DNA of 60,205 bases from positions 2,652,648 to 2,712,852 of the forward strand of contig BFEA01000108.1 in NCBI GenBank assembly GCA_003427395.1, given 5' to 3'. The stretch's first letter is position 1, and each line of letters starts with the position of its first letter. Origin of the DNA: Chara braunii (taxonomy: Eukaryota; Streptophyta; Charophyceae; Charales; Characeae). The notes under the pieces were generated by a model. The model made no database searches. It was not told where the DNA came from and worked only from the letters and a program-made list of their open reading frames with translations. Both the position numbers and the translations under genes were made by a program. Shown here one piece after another: positions 1 to 10,834 of this stretch.

Positions 1-60
<60 letters not shown>
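1..60. repeat. (AG)n microsatellite
   Basis: Pure AG dinucleotide run that reaches the left edge of the window, so its full length is unknown. Confidence 0.97.
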
Positions 61-65
<5 letters not shown>

Positions 66-159
66 AACCATACAACCAAGATCAGCATGGCCAAAATTCA
101 AAAGTTGTGAATGTATCTGACTCAAACAATGGACCAGATACATTCGCACTTTTGTGCGG

Positions 160-182
160 CTCACACACACACACACAGAGTC

Positions 183-255
<73 letters not shown>
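160..255. repeat. Compound (CA)n / (GA)n microsatellite
   Basis: A CA run, a short interruption, a second CA run, then a long GA run. The same CA-then-GA arrangement occurs in both LTRs of the large retroelement (about 41.37 and 58.65 kb). The sequences flanking this copy do not match those LTRs, so it is an independent microsatellite. Open frames through it are artefacts of the dinucleotide repeat. Confidence 0.95.
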
Positions 256-257
<2 letters not shown>

Positions 258-1507
258 GCTCTCCACAGCTACAACTTTTGGCACTCTCGGACTAGCGGGT
301 CCGAGGCCCGAACGGGACTGCATCACTTTCCACTTATCGGACTAAGGCTGGGGCGGTACTTGTCTACCTGTCTGCATCACGGTGCCATATATGCCTGAAG
401 TGCTAGGAAAGGGCAGGCCGAGTTTCAACTGCATTTGAAACTCGGATCCTGACTGATGTGCTAAAACGCAGTTTCAAATGCTTTTAGAAACTAATTTTAT
501 TTTGCGACTCCGCCGCAGTTACCCCTAAATGTAATGACTGGAGCCATTATGAAGATGAATAAATTAGCACCCCCTTTTTCTTCCCCCCTTTTCATCGTCC
601 TCTCCTTAACGTCTTCCTTCTCTCTCCCATTCGCTGTTTGCCCCCTTTACTCCTCATGTTTGTTTCCGGGCCCCTTTGATGATGTCTTCTCAAGGACATT
701 TGTCTGGCTGTTGGATGTGGTGGGCCTTCCTCTATCCTTGGTTGCTATTGTGCCTCGTAGGTAGTGGGCTCCATCTCAGGGTGTACACAAGGAAAGGCTT
801 GGGTTGGTAATGTTGGCTGTGTGGTGACAGCGATGTTCTTCTTGCTCTCCTAAAACGCACTAGTACCCTGACTGCAGGAGGTTCACATGGTGAATGTGAT
901 CCAATTTTCACATGTAATCACGTTTATTTCAGTGTGCGGATTGTGCAGATTGTGCGTTTTTCAGTCTCTCGCCATGTTCTTGAGCAGTCTAACGTCATGA
1001 GCGTGTTGCCTCTTCAAACTGCCTTGCGTCTGCTTTCTAGTCTTCTGTCACTATCCCCGAATCTCATCTCCTCTTCGAAACATGCCATGTTTTTGTGTGG
1101 AGTTTGCTATGAACATTCTCCTGATACCTTTGAGGTTAGCTGCATTCGTGTGAGCCTGCATTGAATTTCGTGCCATTCGCCCTATTGCTTAAGGTAGCGA
1201 TTTAACCACTTTGTCCATCATTAGATGTGGATGTTTTATTGATTGGAATCAGGCTGATTACGATATAGTTTCAGTTGAGGGATAACCTATTTAAGCATTG
1301 GCGCTTCTTCGCTTGTCATTCGTCTATCTTACTACCTCTATTGTTTTCTTCTATGTAGTTAACATTGGCCTGGTGAGAGGGTGGAAGGATGGTCTCAGTT
1401 CTGGAGGACGTGTGATCACTGCAAGCAGTTGGGTCATTTCATCCGGTTTGGTGCGCACTTGCAGCAGTGAGATGCTTTGATTTAGAGTACTCCATTAGCA
1501 CAGGACA
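256..1507. other. No recognisable gene
   Basis: About 1.25 kb of moderately AT-rich, non-repetitive sequence with only short open frames (76 codons or fewer). Near 440-490 there is an imperfect inverted repeat around the words 'tttgaaactcg' and 'gtttcaaatgc'. I see no protein motif, RNA gene or element end. Confidence 0.6.
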
Positions 1508-2219
1508 GTGGACACGGAGAATAACTCTTCTTATGCTCAACCCTCCTTCACACCTTCTGCTCCTTTGCCATTTGGCTCCTCTATTCAACCAGTAGAGTTC
1601 CACTATTGCGGCTCCTGTGAACCGAGCACACGGTGTAACATTACTCCTGCCCCATCCTCAGTTTGCATTGGCTTCCGATTGTTCCCTATCATCTAAATGC
1701 AGGACCTCAACAACCCAGCAAGGGCTGCAACAAGCAGGCCAGAACCAATGAAGAGGAAGTGGTTTCACTGCTTCAAGAATCGGTGAATAATAATCAACGC
1801 AAAGAGGGCCAAAGAACTGAGGAAGAAGAAGGGAGACACAGAAAAGAATAGGGGAGATCGGCGAAGGCTGAAGCACTGCGAAGAAAAGAGAGAAGCAAAA
1901 GCCTCAAGGATGGTCTGACTCGTCAATGCAAAAATGCAGAAGTTGGATGAGAGGCATTTGGCCAGAAAGGAGGAGACCCGGAGGATCTAAATGATTCTAG
2001 ATGAAGATTGCAAATGCAAAGAACAACGTCATGTTGAAAGAAAATGATAAAGATAAGGCAGACAATGAAGGTGACAAACGCAAGAGTCAAAAGACTATGA
2101 CCCAGCTACTTGCAATACGGTCGGGGCTCCTTTCCAATATGATCGGTGCAATGAATAAGCAGCCGGCAAGTGACGACCTCTATGGAAATCAACAATGTGA
2201 AGAGAGATTAAGAGTCTAA
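1508..2219 (+). pseudogene. Decayed charged, coiled-coil-like coding relic
   Basis: Successive short + strand frames give a coherent composition. A Pro/Ser-rich start (about 1508-1696) is followed by a stretch rich in Glu, Lys, Arg and Gln (about 1740-2220), with runs such as EEEEGRHRKE and KMQKLDERHLARKEE, interrupted by several stops and frame changes. Charged segments of this kind occur in gag or ORF1 proteins of plant retroelements. No catalytic motif is visible and I do not recognise the family. Purine-rich DNA alone can also encode such strings, so this is a weak call. Confidence 0.3.
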
Positions 2220-2445
2220 GACAAGCAGGATGGCATGGTGAAGTGTAAGATGAAACTTATCGAATGATTGGGGGACAATGCAAGACTTCCGTCTGATCTC
2301 TTATTCTTCCCAATCATCACTTCTTCAGGCCTTCAACCCTCCTTTGATGTATCCATCGCCGCACGCTCCCATATCACATACCTCCCCACCTATGTCACGG
2401 CCTTCCCTTTCCACTCCATCCAATTCCTCTCCACCACTCTGTGAT

Positions 2446-3184
2446 GAGCTACATGTGTCAAAGTCGTGTGTGATGGGTGTGTCATGATGAATGAATACTG
2501 CATGGTGCAGATGAGTGGGATGGTTTGATGTGCTGATTAACGCCGACACTTTGCTCTAACTTGGGTCGTGCTTTGCAGGACGAGAGCACGAACACGAACT
2601 GACTGACCCCGGTCTCTTCGACTGTTCTGACGCTCACCACTACGCCCCACCACCTTTGCACCACCCTCACCCGCAACTCAATCCACCTCACTCTTCTTCA
2701 ACTGCCCCTCGCACCCCTTTCGTCCTGTCCCTTCCTCTCCCCTCCTCTGCTCCGACCCGCTCCTTGCTAGAGTAGTCTTAGATGCAATGTAAGGAAAACT
2801 CTATTTGTACTCTAGGTAATTTCCTTACATTGCATCTAAGACTACTCTAGCAAGGAGCGGGTCGGAGCGGAGGAGGGGAGAGGAAGGGACAGGACGAAAG
2901 GGGTGCGAGGGGCAGTTGAAGAAGAGCGAGGTGGATTGAGTTGCGGGTGAGGGTGGTGCAAAGGTGGGGGGGGGATGTGGTGGGGCGTAGTGGTGAGCGT
3001 CAGAACAGTCGAAGAGACCGGGGTCAGTCAGTTCGTGTTCGTGCTCTCGTCCCGCAAAGCACGACCCAAGTTAGAGCAAAGTGTCGGCGTTAATCAGCAC
3101 ATCAAACCATCCCACTCATCTGCACCATGCAGTATTCATTCATCATGACACACCCATCACACACGACTTTGACACATGTAGCTC
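2446..3184. repeat. Large near-perfect inverted repeat (foldback)
   Basis: Two arms of about 350-365 bp face each other across a loop of roughly 20 bp centred near 2808. The left arm starts at the word GAGCTACATGTG (2446) and the right arm ends with its complement (3184). The arms differ by scattered substitutions (for example CCTCTGCTCC against CCTCCGCTCC) and by an insertion of about 13 bp in the right arm near 2965-2980. They have therefore diverged and are not a simple read-through hairpin artefact. No coding motif is seen inside. Confidence 0.9.
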
Positions 3185-3272
3185 CTTCCTCTCCCCTCCT
3201 CCGCTCCGACCCGCTCCTTGCTAGAGTAGTCTTAGATGCAATGTAAGGAAAACTCTATTTGTACTCTAGGTA
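3185..3272 (+). repeat. Third partial copy of the foldback core
   Basis: This repeats about 2728-2815 in direct orientation directly after the right arm. It carries the right-arm variant CCTCCGCTCC, so it derives from that version of the core. The match breaks off inside what is the loop of the main palindrome. Confidence 0.85.
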
Positions 3273-3368
3273 GTTGATTTTCCATACAATTGACAAACAT
3301 GTTCGAAGTTATTGAAGGACATGCAAACCGAAGACAAACGAGTTCTCTATAACCTAATAAATCGGACA

Positions 3369-3453
3369 GGGAAGATATTGGTTTTGAGATTTTTTTTGAC
3401 TGTGTCAAACGGGGAAGATATTGGTTTTGAGATTTTTTTGACTGTGTCAAACA
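3369..3453. repeat. 43-bp tandem duplication
   Basis: Two adjacent copies (3369-3411 and 3412-3453) differ only in T-run length. The unit contains GGGAAGATATTGG and GACTGTGTCAAAC. Confidence 0.9.
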
Positions 3454-4990
3454 ATGTTAAAGAAACGGGCCTCGAAATTTTTTGCTGAAATTGAGTTTAA
3501 ACCTTGCATTTTTTTTGTACTTCCTCAGAACCACACGTGACAGTTTCCCGTCATGCAGCTCGCCCCCCAAAACCTTAGACTAATCTGTGTAGCACACCGA
3601 ACATGTTCCGAGCTTTTCCGAACGTCCGAACATGTTCGGGTGTTCGGCCGAATGCCTCCCGAACGTGTTCGGTCGAACATATTAAAAAAAAAACAAAAAA
3701 AACAGGGCTGGACCGGCAACCGGTCAGTCGAGCTGGCCCAGTCCAACCGAGGACGGACTTGCCCCGGGAGGGTCAACCACCAAACCAGATGGCCCAAAAA
3801 AATGCCCATTTTTTTTTCTTTTCTTATTTTCTTTCGCGAGATCCGACTGCACTTGCCAAGATCTGTCAAATTCCGCAATAAAAATTTGAAGGTCGGAATT
3901 TATTTTTAGGGGTGTGCGGGGGGGGGTCGAGGTCGAGAGTGGTAAGGGGGGTGTTGCGTTCAGGGTTTGCAGGCCTGCAGAAGAGGAGGAGGAGGTAGGA
4001 GAAGAAGAAGAAGAAGTGGAGGACAAATGAGTAAACCAGAATAAAAGATTGACGGCTATGGCTAATGGATGAGGAGAGTGACCACGAAGAAGAGGAGGAA
4101 GAAGAAGAAAAGAAGATGAAGAAGACGGCAACGAGGATGGGGTCAAAAAAAAAAGAAAAAATTGACGGTTGTGGCTAACGGAGGAGCAAGAGGAAGAACA
4201 TGACGAAGAAGAGGAAGAGTAAAAAAAGAAAAAAAAAAATTGACGCCTACAGTCCTATGGCTAATAGATGAGGAGGAGGAGGAGAAGGAAGAAGAAGGAG
4301 AAGCAAACCTTGTCCATAGGGGGCGTGATGGAGTGGCTCGTCGGCGGAGGGGGGGATGGCGCGACTGGCTGGTGGAGGCGACGATGGCGCGGCTGGATGG
4401 CGGTGGCGACGCACCGAGCGGAGGTGAGCATGGTTGAACGCGCGATGCATATTCCCCCGCTGCACGATTCCTTTTCCCGCCCGAAAGCGTTCAAAACAGC
4501 GGTCGATCTTTGCCGCTGATCTGCGACAATCGACGGCCAAGATCGGCTATTTTTTCGACTTGAAAATTACGGGCCTACAAGATCCGGTTTCAAAGGGTCC
4601 GCCGCCACGAGGCCTCCAGAAGACATCTGCGCCGCCAATAAAAAAAATTCAGCCCCCAACAAAAATGCGTAGTCTTTTTTTTTAAAGGTTTTTGATTTGT
4701 AACTCGAGTTTGGTTACGCATTTGAGCATACCTCCCAGGCAAAAGGTTTTTAATGTGTAACTCGAGTTCGGAGGGTTTTGTCGCTCGTTCACGCCGATGG
4801 TGCACAACTTCTGATATAAATTGCAAATTTCTTCTTGATTTTTTACAAAAATATAAAATTTTGGAAAAAAAGAATATTATTTTTTTCTCTATACTATTAA
4901 TGCATGCAAAGGGCCCAGCATGGGGCCCAACAGAAACCGCAGCGGGGCGGCCGCAGGCGGGCGACAAAGCAGAGCAGTGGGGGAGTGTCG
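3454..4990. other. Low-complexity stretch with purine-rich repeats
   Basis: No gene seen. 3595-3680 is crowded with the word GAACATGTTCGG and its relatives, which are self-complementary. 3960-4310 is a purine-rich (GAA/GGA) tract. In it a motif containing TTGACGGCTATGGCTAATGG returns three times (near 4047, 4160 and 4240), each followed by GAGGA-type purines. Around 4690 and 4750 the phrase 'taactcgagtt' is repeated. Long minus-strand frames here come from the purine bias. Confidence 0.6.
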
Positions 4991-5280
4991 GGTCCGGTAC
5001 CAGGAAGTGAACCGCAGGGGGCGCAGGCGGGCGTGGCACTCTTCAACGTGTCACGCTACAAGGACATGTATAGAGCTTGATGACATGTATAAAGCTTGGC
5101 CAGTGTGTTAAGGCAGTGGCTACACATGCTCATGACAGCTGCCCAGGTTCAGACCGTGGCAGCTGCACTCCCAGATATTGATATACAATACTTCGGGAGC
5201 GGAGCGGAGCTGGGCGGGGCGGGGCAGCAGGGCAGTGTGGGCAGGTGGCACGCGAGCCTGCAGCGGCCTTGGCCTTTCCA

Positions 5281-5292
5281 GCTCTGATACCA
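5281..5292 (-). other. Candidate primer-binding site (initiator tRNA-Met)
   Basis: Read on the minus strand these 12 bases are TGGTATCAGAGC, the complement of the 3' end of plant initiator tRNA-Met and the usual primer site of many plant LTR retrotransposons. On the minus strand they directly follow CA, as expected at an LTR end. A one-base variant with similar downstream sequence recurs at 5342-5353. No LTR pair or pol gene is recognisable nearby, so this may be a fragment or chance. Confidence 0.4.
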
Positions 5293-5359
5293 GTGTGCCG
5301 GACCCGCCGGGATGGGATGGGTGGGAGCGGGGACCATTCCCGCTCTAATACCAATGTGA

Positions 5360-7170
5360 CGTACCCGCCGGGATGGCGATCCGTCAAGAGCAAGACAAAG
5401 GGATGAGGGAGATGAAGCTGAAAGGGACAGCGCAGCTCCAACGCAGACTCAACACCCATGTACTCCAAACTGTGCAAATGAAGAATCAGGCTGAAAACAG
5501 ACTGCAGCCGGGGTATACCCCCAGCGGACTGACTGGACTGGACTGGCCTGGCCTGGTACTGACAGTGGTACTGGGCAGGACTGGACAGGTCTGAATGAGC
5601 ACACGGCCTGGTCCCACATGCCAAACAGGCAAAATAGCCAGATAGCCCTGGCTTTAGGCCAGGGCAGCAAGAGGCACGCTGCATCCAGGGTCAGGGAAGG
5701 CCCAGTAGTGCAACAGGAGAGGAAGCTAGTCAGCCCGATGAAAAAGGGCTATAATTGGACTGCAAGTAAGCCGGCTGGTTCATTGCGTGTACGTCTCTCC
5801 ACATGCACAGTTGCAGGATACTGCAGACAACAAGGACAAAAAAAACAAAAATAGAACTGGAGAGTGCTGAGAAAAGAAACAAAAACAAAGATGTTTGACT
5901 CACAACTTCGTGGGCAAAAAAAACAATCGGGGAACGTTCCCCTCACAGCCTGCCTCTCATGGACTCGCGCCAAATTTGTGGCTTGCTGCAAGATTCATCC
6001 AGGTCTGGCTGTACATCTCAGATCTGGACGAATCTGACAACAATCATGTTCAGAGCTCTACAAAATGCCCTGCGAGTACGCCCTAGCTAACAAGATTCCT
6101 CCTCTCCCCCCCCCCTTTTTTAGCTTTTTCATCATTTGCCCGTAGCCTAGGGCCTACTCACACTAGGGTCCTCGCTCCTCTACTCACCAAATGTGCAAAA
6201 TGAGAATGAATCTTCCTCTGAAACACGGAAAGACACAGAGCCAATCGCTGTCTTTTGTGCAAGACATTTCTCATAAAGCTCTGGACGATCGCAGTCAGAT
6301 TAGTCTAGCTTTGGCCGCAATCACAGTCCGATGCAAGGAGGGCCAGACCTGGACGAATCTCACTTCACGTACATAACTCGGGTGCAGAAGAGCTATCATG
6401 CGGCCTCCGTTGTTTTTTTTTTTTTTTTTTTCCCAATCATGTCTTCCTCCTCCCTGTCATGAGAGGCGGGCTGCTGACAGCACTGTGGGACGTTATGTCC
6501 TCTTTTCCTTTGTTTTTTTGCTTTTGTTCTTTTTTTTGTTAGGAAGAAGAATATCGGCCGTTTCTGATGCGACTCTCCGTAAGAGACGGGAGCTATCACG
6601 GCCCCAGTCATTTCAGGGAAGCTCTTTTCAGAATGTATTTGATTCCACTTCTGGCCAGGCCTGGGGTGGTACAGGAGTGAAAACAAGAGAATGGCTGCCA
6701 GGTTCATTCCAGCTGCTGGCAGCAGGTCCACCATAAGGGACAGTACCGATGCCAGCCAACGCATTTCCCCTACCGGTTCCCTCCCTCTCCGGGCTCGGCA
6801 AAAATTGGCATCCAGGACGTTTTAGGCTCGGCATCAATAGCTGAAAAAGGTGCTGGTGGTTTAACAGTTTCCACTCACATTCCTAACCACGCAGGATCTC
6901 GGTTATGGTCATGTCTGACGAAAAAGAGTAACATCTCATATCATCTGACATGGATTATGATCCACTACTTGGATCACAGAGGAGTGAGTCTCACCCTTCT
7001 TGCTGTCAAACAGGAACTTCCTCCTCATATGCTTTTTTTCATGCACTTGAGCTCATATATATTGTCACATAGCTAGGAAATAAACGATTAATAAACAAGA
7101 CAAAGCTAAGGGGTATACTTGAACCATTCATTTGTCTCATTCTTCTTTGAACTCCCCGTTCACCGCGCCT
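5360..7170. other. No recognisable gene
   Basis: Low-complexity GGACTGG/GGCCTGG repeats lie at 5520-5595. A T run at about 6411-6432 could be the reverse-strand A tail of an old retroposon, but no element body is recognisable beside it. Near 5995-6035 and 6340-6365 a phrase containing 'ctggacgaatct' recurs. Open frames are 122 codons or fewer and carry no motif. Confidence 0.55.
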
Positions 7171-7171
7171 C

Positions 7172-7918
7172 TCATGTACAAGGCTCGCCACGTTGATGAA
7201 GTTGAGAGCGAGCTGCTCGCATCCCCAACTGGGATAACAGCCTACTTTTACACCGTGAGAAAGAGGCAGAGTAAAGGGGAAGGTAATAAACACAGGGAAG
7301 AGACATGAAGAGAAGAGAAACAAAGACCGAAAAAGGGAAAGTAAGGAAAAGTACGGAGTGTGGAATGAAGATGAAGGCAAAGGAGAGGATAAGAAAAGGC
7401 TCAAGAATGAGTCTGTCCTTGACGACAGAGAGGACGCACATTGTAAGGATGAGGTGGATGGGCACATGGAAGACACATTCTCAGCACAACAATAGCCACG
7501 ACGGTTGGCATTTGAGCATGCCCACCATACATTCCCGACAAATTGCATGCCGATTGCAGGCCAAAATGAAGGAAGAACGCTCACCACAAAAGAGCATGCA
7601 TTCAATATGGCGCCCGTGGCCGCAAAATGGGCATAATAGTGTCCGGATGCGGAGGGTGCCTGCAGTCACGAACGTAGGGACAGTCCTCTACACACATGGA
7701 TGCAGAAACCATATCATTGTATTGGTTGCGACGCAGACGATGACGGCTACAGCCGAGCGTAACAGTTTCTGTAGATGTGCAAAGGAGAAGGTCGTGGAGT
7801 GTTCATTCATTGTCCTGCTGCAGCACGGGGCGAGAGGAATGATCTTCAACGTAAAAGAGATTGCAGGCAGTTTGGTGTGGCAAGAAAACAGCATCATTAT
7901 GTAACAAATCGGTAACAT
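7172..7918 (-). pseudogene. Interrupted frame with a RING-like Cys/His cluster
   Basis: One minus-strand frame is open except for stops near 7688 and 7481. Between them it encodes CPFC, then after about 20 residues a C-x2-H-x2-C-x2-C block (ACNRHAICREC), then further cysteines. That spacing fits the middle of a RING-type zinc finger. The rest of the frame shows nothing recognisable. The DNA has no other sign of coding, so chance is a real possibility. Confidence 0.22.
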
Positions 7919-8430
7919 CAGTCATGGCATGGACCATGATGCCAATGTCCCACAACTCCCTAGTGCTCAGAGGTATGTACAATGGCCATGTAAAGGCCAG
8001 GTCCGTGCACAATGCAGGAGGAGATGTGGGATGGAGGATTAAACCACTCACCTGCTCGAGCATTGCATAGTTCAAGCTGGTGGTCCCTCATTGCTACTTG
8101 TAGGACCGCAATGGTATAGCCTCTTTCCCAGGTATAATTACAATCCTCTGGCTGTATACGTATATCGCAGTATATGTATATATATTATCAAACAGAACTG
8201 CCTGGTAAAACGTATGCATGTATACATTGAAAGTCTATATATAGTCCTTGAGAACTGCCCAGGATGAATAGAAAGGGTGGATTATCATGGAAAGGACTGG
8301 CTTCAAGTAATTCAGCGATAATTCATTAGGGACTCGAGCTTATGTCTGTTTCTCAGCAGTTGCTGGTGTACCATTCAGCCAGACATGCTTTCCCCAAGTC
8401 CAGTGACACCTTTTGTTTTCCAATTCATAG
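7919..8430. other. No recognisable gene
   Basis: AT-rich sequence with TATATA-type runs near 8155-8190 and 8236-8243. No coding motif, RNA gene or element end is seen. Confidence 0.6.
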
Positions 8431-9085
8431 TCTTGGACCCCACTGGCCGGCGGCTGGAAAGATGGTTGGCCACAAAAAGGTGCCGACCGTCGCTGGAAAC
8501 GGATTGGCAGATTTTAAGGCAACCCCACTGCCAACTGTTGGACGGGTGCTGGAAAACGGCCTGGCGTGCCCGAATAGGAATTGTGGCGAGCCCCTCCCAA
8601 AAAGGAAAAGTGCACATGGCCCCTGTGAACCAGCAGCCACAGGAGAGCACCATGCCACAGCCACACAAAAGGTACTGCCCGTTGTGGTCCACTGCAATGT
8701 CCGCACCACCCGTCGACTGCACCACTCCAATCCGGCGGCCAACACCAACGGCTGGCACAACCCCCACCCTCGCCTGGGGGAGGGCACTTTGGAAAAGGAT
8801 AGCTAGTTTTTGGAGGCGAGTTTTCCAGCTGCCAAGCGAGTGGAATCATGGGNAACCAGCTTTCCAGACGACCAGTGGGGTCTGGAATGCATGTCAGCTA
8901 GTTTTTGGCGGCGAGTTTTCCAGCTGCCAAGCGAGTGGAATCATGGGGAACCAGCTTTCCAGACGACCAGTGGGGTCTGGAATGCATTTCAGTGTCCCCG
9001 AAAAACTTCTCCGGGCGTCCTGGTGGTGTCCCGAAATGACGCCGGCGGTAAAAATTTTCCACGACGCCGACCAGTGGGGTCCAAG
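8431..9085. mobile_element. Candidate TIR element (non-autonomous)
   Basis: The left end reads CTTGGACCCCACTGG and the right end is its complement, CCAGTGGGGTCCAAG, giving roughly 20-bp imperfect terminal inverted repeats with further GCCGGC/GCCGAC similarity just inside. The body, about 650 bp, holds no transposase. Internal copies of CCAGTGGGGTCTGGAATGC inside the tandem duplication are related to the terminus. No clear target-site duplication was found. Confidence 0.55.
8801..8990. repeat. 95-bp tandem duplication
   Basis: Two adjacent copies, 8801-8895 and 8896-8990, are nearly identical. The first contains an ambiguous base (N) at 8853. The duplication lies inside the candidate TIR element. 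Confidence 0.95.
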
Positions 9086-9109
9086 CCTTGCTTTTCTTTG
9101 CTTTTTATT

Positions 9110-9372
9110 ACTCATGCTGAACTGGGAACATGTTCAGACTCTCATGATCCAACGTGGGCTCGTTCCTAAGAAAAGAAGAAAAAAAAGGGTTCATTCCACC
9201 TGAATGCCCTCCCCTGACTGCCTAGAACAGAAGGGCTAAATAGTTACCACTCATGCTGTACTGGGAACATGCTCAGACTCTCATGACCTAATGTGGGCCC
9301 GTTCCTAAGAAAGGGAAAAATAGGATTCATTCCACCTGACTGCCCTCCCCTGACTGCCTAGAACAGAGGGGC
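9110..9372. repeat. About 139-bp tandem duplication
   Basis: Two adjacent copies (from 9110 and from 9249) share ACTCATGCTG, GGGAACATG and CCCTCCCCTGACTGCC. They differ by several substitutions and small indels in the A-rich part, so the duplication is not very recent. Confidence 0.92.
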
Positions 9373-9931
9373 TTACTACATCTGTACACAGCCCAGAATT
9401 TATGTCAGAATTATACGTTACTCGCGGGTCTGCATTTCTGGCCATCTATCCGTGTATGACGACCGAGCACAACGAATCCATGCAAGGGGGCCTACAATAT
9501 GGGTGGAGAGCAAAAGGCCTCCCAATGCAGATAGGAGAGAAGTGATTATGGACCATGTGGTAGCAGCACCTGTGTCCTTTCTGACACGGAGTATAACCCC
9601 TCTGACAGAATAGGACAGAATCTTCCAGACTGAACAGACATAATCCTTCCACAGAGCACAGGAAACAGTATCCAAGGATGCATAGCGTGAAGTTGTGAAC
9701 AGTGTGAAGGGATTTACACAAAGATCATAATCCTGAACAAGATTGCAATCGAAACACTGGCCCAGGGAAAAAAAGGGAAAAAAATAAATTGAAAACAATC
9801 TATAGCGGTGATGAAGGCAATCATTTGGTTTCATGTTTTGATGTGTTTGCAGGACTGGGCTCTCCACAGCTGCGGAAGTGCATGGGATCATTTCTTTTCC
9901 CTTTTTATTTTCCTTGTTGAAGCGCATAGAG
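9373..9931. other. No recognisable gene
   Basis: A minus-strand frame of 172 codons covers most of this stretch (9418-9936). It is Cys/Ser/Leu-rich with no motif or plausible family, and I regard it as chance. Confidence 0.55.
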
Positions 9932-10390
9932 GCCATTGGGCCAGAAAAAAGTTGGGGTTTGGTCAGCCGGGAGACTTTCTACTGACCAACCAACCTCGCT
10001 GAATTCACCCAGGGCAAGGTCCCACTTGCCCAGGTTCCTCATTTCTGACTGTAGATTCCCGAGGTTGCTGATCAAAATCAACGAATTTGAGGAAGAGGGA
10101 CCTCATCCCCATTGTAGAATCACAACGCTCCCTACTATAGATGGGGTACTTGACAGACACCTGGCCATTGGGCCAGAAAAAGTTGGTGTTTGGTCCGCCA
10201 GGAGACTTTCTGTCACCCAACCAGCACCACTGATCACACCCAGGGCAAGGTCCCACTTACCCAGGTTCTTCATTTCTGACTGTAGATTCCAGAGGTTGCT
10301 GATTAGGATGAAGGAATCCAAGGAAGTGGGACTTAGCCCCATTGTAGAATCGCAATGATCCCTAGATGGGGTGCTTCAGAGACACCTGGG
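9932..10390. repeat. 233-bp tandem duplication
   Basis: Two adjacent copies start at 9932 and 10165 with CCATTGGGCCAGAAAAA. Both contain CCCAGGGCAAGGTCCCACTT and TTTCTGACTGTAGATTCC. The end of the second copy runs into the left arm of the adjacent foldback. Confidence 0.93.
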
Positions 10391-10563
10391 GCAAGGTCCC
10401 GCTAGCAAAGAGGATTGGATCAAGCCCCTAAATCTACGTGTTTCATCCAGAGATGCAGAAAAGCACATCAATCCCGATTTTCTGCCAAAAACACGTCCAG
10501 ATTCAGGCATTCAATCCATTCCTCTTTGCTGGTTGGACCCCCCCCCAGGGCCTGCTCCCACCA

Positions 10564-10731
10564 CTGTCCTCCCATTCTGTTGGGAACTGCGTAGCTCGGC
10601 AATCACTGAAGTAGGTGCTATGTACTTCGGGACATCTGTTAAAATTGGAACAATACTGTCCTCCCATTCTGTTGGGGACTGCATAGCTCGGTAATCACTA
10701 AAGTAGGTGCTATGTCCTTCGGGACATCTGT

Positions 10732-10747
<16 letters not shown>
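10564..10747. repeat. 92-bp tandem duplication including the U6 5' end
   Basis: Unit 1 is 10564-10655 and unit 2 starts at 10656, both beginning CTGTCCTCCCATTCTGTTGG. Each unit ends with the first ~35 bases of the U6 copy, so the duplication happened after the U6 insertion. It left a truncated U6 5' end at about 10622-10655. Confidence 0.93.
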
Positions 10748-10763
<16 letters not shown>

Positions 10764-10803
10764 GGCCCCTGCGCAAGGATGACTCGCATAAATCAAGAAA
10801 TGG

Positions 10804-10834
<31 letters not shown>
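10714..10834 (+). pseudogene. U6 snRNA retropseudogene with poly(A) tail
   Basis: The 98 bases 10714-10811 match plant U6 snRNA from the GTCCTTCGGGACAT 5' end through the ATACAGAGAAGATTAGCATGG block to TGGTCCAAAT. They are followed by an A tail of about 23 (10812-10834). The copy is flanked by 13-bp target-site duplications, AAGTAGGTGCTAT (10701-10713) and AAGTAGGCGCTAT (10833-10845). The tail and duplications are the signature of LINE-mediated retroposition. There is no T-run terminator and I saw no plant U6 promoter elements upstream. Confidence 0.92.

Noticed and set aside
107-398. Open frames of 60-95 codons at the left edge
   Set aside because: They are translations of CA and GA microsatellites.
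2278-2691. Small frames inside the large inverted repeat
   Set aside because: They are short, conflict between strands and carry no motif; the palindrome explains the paired frames.
7305-7904. 199-codon + strand open frame
   Set aside because: Composition (many Met, Trp, Cys, His) and lack of any motif look like chance; it overlaps the opposite-strand RING-like frame, which is itself weak.
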